29,209 nucleotides of DNA from Haplosporangium gracile. Taxonomy: Eukaryota > Mortierellomycota > Mortierellomycetes > Mortierellales > Mortierellaceae. Position numbers and translations under genes: made by a program. Location of the stretch: assembly GCA_015499985.1 (NCBI GenBank), contig JAAAUF010000438.1:4219-33427 (forward strand), given 5' to 3'. Below are positions 21,583-29,209 of the stretch, in pieces; within the stretch, counting starts at the first letter, position 1, and every line of letters begins with the position of its first letter. The notes under the pieces were generated by a model. The model did no database searches and was not told the DNA's origin. It saw nothing but the letters and a program-made list of their open reading frames with translations.

Positions 21583-23597
21583 CTAATTGTAAGAGCGACT
21601 CCTGAGGGTAGTAGAAGTAGTGGGCGTGGTAGATGTACTCATCTGCAGTTGTTCATACTCTCGTCGCAGCCTGTCCAGTTCGCCCAAATACAGCTGCTGT
21701 TGCTGTTGCAAAAGCGCAGCCTGTTGTTGCTGCTGATGTTGGTAAATGGCAGCCTGTTGTTGTTGGAGGATCCATTGTTGCCGCAATGTCTCGTCTTCAA
21801 TGATATGCTCTGGGATCGCCAAACCCTGTGGGTTCCTCCAAGGCTCCTGTAGGGGTGTATCGCTGTATTGAGGGTCTGTTCTTTGAAATCCTTGAAAGTG
21901 AACTATGGGTGCATATTCGGGATTCCGTGCCTGGTGAACTGGAAGGAATTGTAGTTCCGTGGCCAAGGGTATAGACGCCGGATTTCTTGGTATTTCTTTG
22001 GAACTCAGAGGGTCAACGGGCTCGTGAGGATCGCGCTTTATCGTGTCAAGATCGTATCCGTGTTTCCTGAAGTCATGCTCCTGTGGTTCATAATCCTTTC
22101 GAACGACTTGATCTTGGAGACTACGCCGCTTGCGACGCCTATAGATCACATATCCGATAATAAAGCCAATGACTACGACCGCAGCAACACTGCCTCCAAT
22201 AATGCCACCCATATGACTTGTGTCAAAACTCGACGAGCCAGAAGAGTAACGCTCTGTCCATTGTTTACTGCTGAGATTGTAAATAATCATCGAGCCCAGG
22301 GTGTTTGTAGCGTTCACTCCTAATATGAACGAAAACATGTCGGAGAAAAATGTGTGTTAGTACAAGTGAGCACTGCCAATGACTACTGCAAAAAAAAAAA
22401 AAAATACGTTCATGTCATATTTTTTTACCTCCCCAGGCGATAAAGTTGTCCCCTGCGATCGAACATGCCATAGCTGCACGAAATTCTGAAGTGTTAGCCG
22501 AAGTGCCTTGGCTCCATGTCAATGAAGGGACGTCAAGGATGTAGATATCTCCTCGTGGGACAATGGATGCTTCTAATCCAGTTGACCCGCCAAAAACGAT
22601 CATCTTGCGACCTCCTTCTGCTGAAACCATGCAGTGACGAGCAAGCTTTCCTGGCGATGTTCCCGTTGTCGTCTATTCGCATTGAAAACCAAAAAAAAAA
22701 ATCAAGGGGCAAAATAAAAGTTAGTCTTGATGATCCTTTCACATTATTGAGGGCAAGAGTTCGGCAAGGGGTACAAGGTGATAAACTACACACCACATTA
22801 GCCCAGCCTCTCTGTGCCACATTGTACTCCACGAATCGATCTGAAAGCATTGCTGATTGTAGGGCCGCCAAATCAGGATTGGTTGGGGGCACCTCGTATC
22901 TGCCGCCATAGACCAACAAGCTCTTGCGGTAGTCACTCCAGACAGTACTGTGCCCTGAGAGAACTCGTCCACTGTCCAAGGGAGGCGGCATTGATGCCAC
23001 TGTGGCAGAGAGCGTAAAGTTGTTCGACACCGTCGCTTCTGTAATGTTGTACACAGTCATGCCCGTATCCTTCCCATACACTGCAGGGATGTAAACGAGG
23101 TTCGTTTCTGGATCCGTTGCTCCCGACTTTGCGAAACCATAGTAGGTCGCGAAGGTGTTATCCGACTCTTGTTGCGCGAACCAACTCAAATTGGAGATTT
23201 TGTAGTAGGTAATGTGACTCGAATTGGTGGCGACGTTGCTGCGCACCGAGGAATACCAGACCATTAAGGATTGACCGCCATCGACCACGGTCATGAAGTG
23301 GTTGGCGGATGGGGGCGCGCCAGTGGAACCAGCACCGGTACCAAGAATGGTCCACGGTGGACTAGAGGTGTTCCAGTTGGTATGGGTGAGATTCAATGCG
23401 TAGAATTGATTGCTGAAACTAGTTCCTGCTTGTCCTGGGTCGCCTCCTTGAATGTAGAGTGTCTTTTCGTCGACGGTCGTATACGCCATAGAATGGACTG
23501 GGAAAGGTCCTGCTGTGACGAGACCCAGAGAGATGAAGAGGGCGAAACTGACATACAACATGACAGAATGGTGAATCAAGACATCCCGATGCCGCAT
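21583..23597 (-). CDS. Kelch-repeat type I membrane protein 1
   Basis: A 594-residue protein from three exons (23597-22794, 22672-22429, 22319-21583) with introns in phases 0 and 1. An N-terminal signal sequence precedes a kelch/galactose-oxidase-like beta-propeller, shown by recurring hydrophobic-GG blades (LYIQGG near 47-52, LLVYGG, MIVFGG, FIAWGG) spaced with aromatic W residues. Many NxS/T sites mark the ectodomain. A single TM helix (about 389-409, IIGGSVAAVVVIGFIIGYVIY) is followed by RRRKRR stop-transfer residues and a 185-residue cytoplasmic tail with EIPRNP, a Gln-rich stretch and a Ser/Thr end. Likely a cell-surface receptor or adhesion-type protein; the ligand is unknown. Met13 (23561) would give a more typical signal peptide than Met1. 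Paralogous to the next gene, with the same intron sites. Confidence 0.88.
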
Positions 23598-24140
23598 GCG
23601 GATGGTTGATGAACGAGGACTGAGGAATGCAGGTTGACGAAAACAGGTGTGTGGTGTTTATGGATAGAGGATGAGAGGGCGGAGGGTTGTGAAAAGGTGA
23701 AAGAGGCAAAAAAAAAAAAAGAGGGGGGGAAGGCACTACAACAACAAAAAGGAAGAGGAAAAAAAGGTAGATGGACCACCAGTGTGGGTGGTTGTTCTAT
23801 CCCTACACCCACACGTTGGGTCGTCGCAAGGGTATCCCTGCGTCCATCGCTCATTATCTCGTTTGTTTCGATTGTGTGCATGCATGCCGTGTACACCCCA
23901 ACGAGTATCGATGTTACATTTCTGGAAAAATTACTCCGACCAACCCAAATCCGATCACCTGCAAAAATGGGTTTCATTTTGCTCTCAGAAAAAAAATAAT
24001 ATAATAACTAATTGCATCGCTGGCAATCATTGACCCAGAAGTGTCGTTCCCACTACTTCATCTCGTAAAACGTTCACCCGGAGATGACAGCAGATCACTG
24101 TGGTCAACGAGGTTGCTTTATACGTATGCCTGGGATGCAG
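23598..24140. other. Intergenic between the two kelch genes
   Basis: No gene seen. It holds the promoter and leader of kelch gene 1 (purine-rich on the plus strand, hence CT-rich in the transcript) and the 3' flank of kelch gene 2. Confidence 0.5.
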
Positions 24141-25673
24141 CTAAGGTGAACTTTCAGCAGAACTCATCGCTTGAGGGTGTCGAGGCAGTTGCTCGTACGG
24201 CGACCACTGCATCGCTGCCTTTTCGTCCTGCGGGTCTCGAGGAATAGCATTCCGACTCGGCACTTGATTGTACATCGTATGAACGTTCGCTGCTCTGCTC
24301 TTTTTGCATTTGTATACAATCCATCCAAAAAGTACACCAACGCTGACGGCAGCGGCAACTCCGACTCCGATAAAGATCCCGACCTTGCTGTTTGAGGAGG
24401 AGGAGGAGGAGGTGGTGGTGGTGGATGGAGGCTCAACCGCTGTGAAAACATATTGGTCTGTCCATTGGTTCGACTTTAGGTTGTAGATCAAGGTTGGCAC
24501 ATATTCATTATTTGTGTCGATTCCTAATGTTGCATAGGAAGAAACAAAAGTAAGTAGCCAGTCAGCTCTTCTTCTTTTATGTGCTTCCTGATTCTTTTTT
24601 CTTCCTTGTCAATTTTGCGACAGCATTTGTTACACATACCTCCCCAGATAACAAAATTGTCGCCGACAACAGCACATGCCATGTTGCGTCGACCGCTCAC
24701 TTGTTCGTCAGAAAGAAGGGTCCAGTTCATTGTATTGACGTCCAGCATATAAAGGGCACTCGAGTAACCTGAACCTTGACTGGAAGCGTCAGTGACCGGC
24801 TCCCATCCCCCAAACACCAACATCTTTGTCCCATTGTAGGCTGGGATCATGCAATGCGAAGCCAGCTGTCCTTGAATCCCTACAGTGGGCTGTCCACAGG
24901 AGGCATATAAGTATCGCGACCATTTCCACTTCGTTCGCACACATCCTTTTGGCAAGCAAAGAGCAAGGCATACTTACTATCCGCCCCCAACTATATGTGG
25001 ATGGTTGGTACTCGATCATATACTGGTTGTACACGGTCCTGTTATCGACTTGGTTGAACCCGCCAAAGTAAAGGAATGACCTTCGTAGCTCGCTCCACAC
25101 AAAAGTGTATCCTACGTCTTGGAACGAAAGCACTGTGCTGAGGTACATTGGAACGACGGTCCTGTTTGCTGTGACAGGGTCGTATACCAGCATTCCTGTC
25201 CCGTTGTTGACTGCCCCGGGAACATAAATGAGCCCTGTTGTTGGATCGAGGGCCAAAGAAAATTGTCCTCCACCAACCTCTGAACGGGGATCGCGCAAGG
25301 TATCATTGGTCCAGAGTGCCGTTGCAATGTCGTAGGTAGATAGTCCTGTGAATGCGCCCCACACGACCAGCTTCTTATTATCCTTGGTGGCGGTCATAGC
25401 GTGATAGTAATCGAACGGGGCAGAGTGTATCCCTGCGCCAACGGGGAGGGCCTTCCAAGGTGGACTAGAGGTGTTCCAGCCAGAGAGCGTGAGGTCGAGG
25501 GAGTAGAACTGGTTGTTGAAGTGGGGGCCTTCTAGCGCAGAGCCTCCCTGGATATACAGAGTTGCCCCAGCGACAGTTGCATAGGCCATACAACATACGC
25601 GAGCTGGTGTCTGGGCTGAAGCAAGGGTGAGCAAGTTGGCTGCTGCCACCAACAGAATGAGTAATGTCCGCAT
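24141..25673 (-). CDS. Kelch-repeat type I membrane protein 2
   Basis: A 442-residue paralogue from three exons (25673-24978, 24889-24640, 24523-24141). Both introns sit at the same places and in the same phases as in the neighbouring kelch gene (after the W-containing blade, and splitting the Gly codon after IWGG). Signal peptide 1-20 (LLILLVAAANLLTLASA). Propeller blades are marked by LYIQGG, LVVWGA, FLYFGG, MLVFGG and FVIWGG. A Ser/Thr stalk leads to a TM helix at about 362-385 (GVGVAAAVSVGVLFGWIVY), followed by KCKK and a short 57-residue tail containing NAIPRDPQ. Secretory-pathway surface protein, function unknown. The tail is much shorter than in paralogue 1 and lacks the Gln-rich part, so signalling or sorting may differ. 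Confidence 0.88.
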
Positions 25674-26011
25674 GAGGGTGTGTAAGATGTACTAGAAATG
25701 CTGATGCTGGAATCTGTCGAAAGGGGTGTTGGTAAGCAGTGGATATAGAGGTGAGGAGGTTGAAGAGTGAGAAAGTAAATAGCGAATCAACAAAAGAGAA
25801 TAAAAGAGAGCAGGTTGTGAAAGTGATATAAGTGTGTGTTGATGGGCCAAGGGCAAGTAAAAAGGAAAGAGAAAAAGGCAAAAAAATACAAGCGTCCGTC
25901 GAAGTCAACAAAAAAAATGCCTCGTCCCTTGTTGTGCTGTTTGTTTACGTCTTTTAACAAACACCGTTGATTTCAAGTGGTCCCTTAACCCAACATTGCT
26001 CCTCGTCTTTC

Positions 26012-26040
26012 CCTCTCTCTCTCTCTCTCTCCCTCTCTCT
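26012..26040. repeat. CT microsatellite
   Basis: Interrupted CT dinucleotide run in the divergent intergenic region. Confidence 0.9.
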
Positions 26041-26265
26041 AATCTGCTCTATGAAGGCATTCAACCCCGGGCGTTGATTCTATCCCGACGTACATGAATG
26101 ATAGAAACCCAATTCTCCTCGGAGACTTATTGTTGATTCGCGTTTTTTCGGAGCGTCATTTTCTTCTTGTTCTGCCAGACATTGGTTGCTGGTTCCTGAC
26201 AGGTGAGACACAGTAATGTAAAGGATCAAGACTGATAAGGTTGCCTCAAATAGAGATCAATCAAC

Positions 26266-26273
26266 TATATATA
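26266..26273 (+). promoter_or_regulatory. Candidate TATA box of monooxygenase copy 4
   Basis: tatatata about 400 bases before the ATG, followed by CT-rich leader sequence. Placement is plausible if the leader is around 360 bases. Confidence 0.3.
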
Positions 26274-26665
26274 CCTTCGCTGAACGCGCCTTCTAATTCC
26301 TAGCCACCCTCACTGTTCCTTTACTCGCCGCTTCTAGGTGTCCCTTCCTCACGCCCAAATACATGAAAAACACTCATGTCCGTTTCGGCACTCAAACATC
26401 ATTTTCCGCTTTTTTTAGTTCACGGCGGCGCAGGTTGCACAACAGCAATAAGTCTCGATTAGATGCTAACGAATGGGGAAGGTCCTTTACACCCTTTCTC
26501 CTCTTCTTTTTATTGTTATACTCATCCCACATCCCTGATTCTCTCGTTTTTTCTCTTTGTTCATCTTAATCTACCTGCATCAGATTTTTTCGTTGAATCT
26601 CTAATTCCGCATTCCGTTCCCCAAGTGATTTACAAATCGACAACAACTACCTCACATGCACAATC

Positions 26666-28586
26666 ATGTCTAACAATCGCAACAGGCCCACCGTACTGAT
26701 TGTCGGCGCCGGTCTGGGAGGACTTATGCTCGGTGCCCTCCTCGAAAGACAGAGTGTACCATATACAATCCTCGAGCGAGCAGCTGTTGTCAAGCCCTTG
26801 GGTAGGCTAGCGGTAGCGGTCATTTAGGAGGCAGGGAATATTGGCAGCATGAAAACAACGTATAACTGCTCTGACTCTGCACTGTTGACATTTGCCCTTC
26901 CCTCTTTTTGTTTCCATGCATAGGATCTGCTATGACGGTTGGACCAGTACTTTTGGCCATCTTCCAGCAACTCGGGATCTATGATGACCTACTCGCCGTT
27001 GGCAAGTACATGACACACATTAGGATGCACAACGAGTCCTTGCAGCCACTTAAACCTACCGACTACACCCCTGTCGAAGAGCAGTAAGTGGCCATGAACA
27101 AAACACCGTGCTGTAGAGATATGGCTAGGTCGTACTTTTGTTCACACACGCACACACGCACACACACGTATACATTATGTTTCTGATAATTAATAGGACT
27201 GGATATGGATTCTATGTGGTAGCACGACCAGTGCTGTACGAGCTCATCCTCAAGCTGGTCCCTCCACACAGAATCCTCTTTAACAAGAAAGTGGTCGGCA
27301 TATCCGAAACAGACAATAAGGTCACAGTCAAGACGAGCGACGATGCGACATACGAGGGAGATATTTTGGCCGGAGCGGATGGTGCTCACAGCACGGTTCG
27401 ACAACATATATACAAAATATTGGGGACCGAGGGCAATCTACCAAAGTCTGACCAGGAGGACCTTCCATTCAGCTGCACGTGTCTTGTGGGCCAGACCAGG
27501 GTCCTGGATCCAGAAAAGTTCACTCTCCTCAAGGAACCTGTGTGTCAGTTTCTCTCAGTTATGAGCGATGACAAGCCTTACTCTGTAAGTGGAATCGACT
27601 GAGCAGACTGTTTGTTTTGTTTTGTTGCTGAAATCGTTCTGACAGTGTTCATGTACTTTTTCGTTTATACTGCCAAATAGTGGGCAACGTTCACTACATC
27701 CGAAAACAAGGTGGCCTTTATGGTAGTCAACTACCTCGGGACAAAATCGAGCAAAGCGGCCATAGAGAGACGACAAGATGAAAGCGAGAAGGAAGAGTGG
27801 GGACCGTTTGCAGCACAGGCAATGTGTGAGGCGACATCCAAGTTTCCCGTACCTATTGGAGACGGGACGATGACTCTTGGCGACATTTACGACTTGACAC
27901 CTGAGGATATGATCTCCAAAGTCATGCTGGAAGAAAAGGTCTTTGACACCTGGTACTCTGGTCGCATTGTTTTGCTGGGCGATTGTAAGTTCACACTTTG
28001 ATCATGAAGGCAGGACAACATGGATTTGTCTCAAGCCCTGACTAAGGAACTATCACACTATTTCCCACCTCTTATTTAGCATGCCATAAGCTGAACCCTG
28101 CTGGCGGACAAGGTGAGCAAGGCTTCGTTTGAGCGCAACATTTGCGGAACACAGGATACGATGAACTCACCTTGTCGTTGTTTCGATTTTGAATTAATAG
28201 GAGCAGCCAACGCATTCCATGACTCAGTTGCATTAGCCAACCTTCTCTACACTATGCCTACAACCACATTCCAGGACATCACACAAGTCTTTGCAGAGTA
28301 CTATGCCGAGAGACACCCAGCTGCCAAGAAGTCGTTCGAGAACAGTCAACTTTTCGGCAAGATCATGGACCGGGGGATCGGAGGAGCGATTGCATTATTT
28401 TTTGTCACTCACACTCCTTTTTGGTTGTGGAAGATATTACTTGGCAAGACAGTCCGCTACCGTCCTCAAATTGGGTACATTCAGGCCATTCCAGCAACAG
28501 GGTCAGTCTCTCCTGCCGTCTCGCCGAGTACTGAGAAGGCCAGGATTAGGTTTGTTAGACTACAAAAGCAGTCAACGGCAGTATGA
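26666..28586 (+). CDS. FAD-dependent monooxygenase, PHBH fold (copy 4 of 4)
   Basis: Intact 468-residue, more diverged member of the family. Six exons: 26666-26801, 26924-27083, 27197-27584, 27681-27984, 28080-28112 and 28201-28586. Exons 2 and 3 keep the family lengths of 160 and 388 nt. Motifs: GAGLGG (14-19), DG motif GADGAHS (about 158-164) and GD motif GDSCHKLNP (328-336), with Ser in place of Ala. The intron right after the GD-motif microexon is 22 nt further downstream and in another phase, and the last two exons of the paralogues are fused. A hydrophobic segment (AIALFFVTHTPFWLWKILL) near residues 406-425 could bind a membrane. Substrate unknown. It is separated from the tandem copies by about 11 kb of minus-strand genes, which suggests an older duplicate. 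Confidence 0.9.
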
Positions 28587-28626
28587 GGATTCTCTTCAGA
28601 AACTCTTGGTAAAAGCATCATGTTAA

Positions 28627-28632
28627 AATAAA
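28627..28632 (+). terminator. Polyadenylation signal of monooxygenase copy 4
   Basis: AATAAA 41 bases after the stop codon. Confidence 0.45.
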
Positions 28633-28639
28633 GATGCAG

Positions 28640-29209
28640 GTTCACTCACCCATAACTCCGTCAAACTGTCGATGGTGTGCATGTTGCATTTTTCGCTGTC
28701 CAATGGGACTCCCGGAAGCAGTCCTTGGCATGCCAACCATGCAATTGCATATCGCAGAAATAGAATCAAGCGTTCCACCTTGGTTCCTCCTCTATTTGCC
28801 TCAATATTTGCCTCTGTATTCCCTCAAGTACCATACGGCACAGGTACCACGTTCTCACCGGCTCGTCTTCTTAACTCCTTTCCCTCTCCCTCTTTCCCTC
28901 CTTCCTCTCTCGCTCTTATCCTCGTTTTTCATGTGTGAAACATCAACGATGTGATGGGAAAAGAAGGAATAAGGTTATGGTGCCTGTGAACCGAATACCG
29001 TTTGCTGGATTTGAATATCATGCATTGCATTGCATAATAAGAAAAAAAAGTGCTCAAAACATGGGACACGATCCCACTTGGATCCCCTTTGTCATCCAAC
29101 GAGGATCGCACTAACGGATCGCACTAACGATTGTCACAACGGCTGACAGATCACAAGTAGAACAGTCTCTTTCTTCTTTCGACGCCCTCATTGCTCTCTT
29201 CCCCCCCCC
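28640..29209. other. No gene recognised (right edge)
   Basis: AT-rich and CT-rich sequence, ending in nine C. Contains a 13-bp tandem duplication and a small hairpin; no coding potential seen. Confidence 0.5.
29103..29128. repeat. Tandem duplication of a 13-bp unit
   Basis: ggatcgcactaac occurs twice head to tail. Confidence 0.9.

Larger units (their letters stand above)
25674..26665. other. Divergent intergenic region, kelch gene 2 / monooxygenase copy 4
   Basis: About 990 bases between divergent starts, so it must contain both promoters. A CT microsatellite and a TATA-like run lie on the monooxygenase side. No gene seen. Confidence 0.55.

Noticed and set aside
29040..29130. tRNA-like hairpins followed by a T run on the minus strand
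   Set aside because: A TGGGA/TCCCA stem and a B-box-like string are present, but there is no matching acceptor stem, D-arm or 7-base anticodon loop.

Overview
The window looks like genomic DNA from an early-diverging filamentous fungus, most plausibly of the Mortierella type (Mortierellomycota). The reasons are small GT-AG introns with GTAAG-like donors and TAG/CAG acceptors, long CT-rich leaders, AATAAA polyadenylation signals, and the gene content: a Sub2/UAP56 helicase, a tandem family of FAD monooxygenases, a three-EH-domain endocytic scaffold and secreted-type kelch membrane proteins. The organism call is inference. The exon structures come from reading frames, splice signals and comparison between paralogues inside the window.

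Layout. 1-2100: no secure gene, but a 472-bp near-palindromic element (728-1199) with hAT-like ends and an imperfect 8-bp target duplication. 2378-2794: small unidentified ORF. 4390-6056 (+): intact SUB2, three exons, preceded by about 1.5 kb of pyrimidine-rich leader or promoter. 7343-15501 (+): three tandem PHBH-fold FAD monooxygenase copies; the first is a pseudogene, the other two are intact seven-exon genes. 15763-19128 (-): Ede1/Eps15-like protein with three EH domains and a coiled coil, interrupted by an in-frame TAA. 19696-21068 (-): two disabled genes, one a signal-peptide/TM protein with a frameshift and no ATG, the other a relic cytoplasmic tail with an 8-residue repeat. 21583-25673 (-): two intact kelch-propeller type I membrane proteins sharing intron positions. 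26666-28586 (+): a fourth, diverged FAD monooxygenase with an altered intron pattern, divergently arranged with the second kelch gene.

How the parts may relate. Four monooxygenase copies and two to four secretory or membrane proteins within 22 kb look like two locally expanding, birth-and-death gene families next to conserved housekeeping genes. The monooxygenases are probably soluble or membrane-peripheral hydroxylases or epoxidases of unknown substrate, and nothing proves a shared pathway with the kelch proteins.

The most distinctive points are an 11-nt microexon that encodes part of the FAD-binding GD motif and is kept in three paralogues (even in the dead copy), the relocation or loss of introns at this place in the fourth copy, the foldback element, and the run of disabled genes at 15.7-21.1 kb. 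No tRNA, rRNA or CRISPR array was found.
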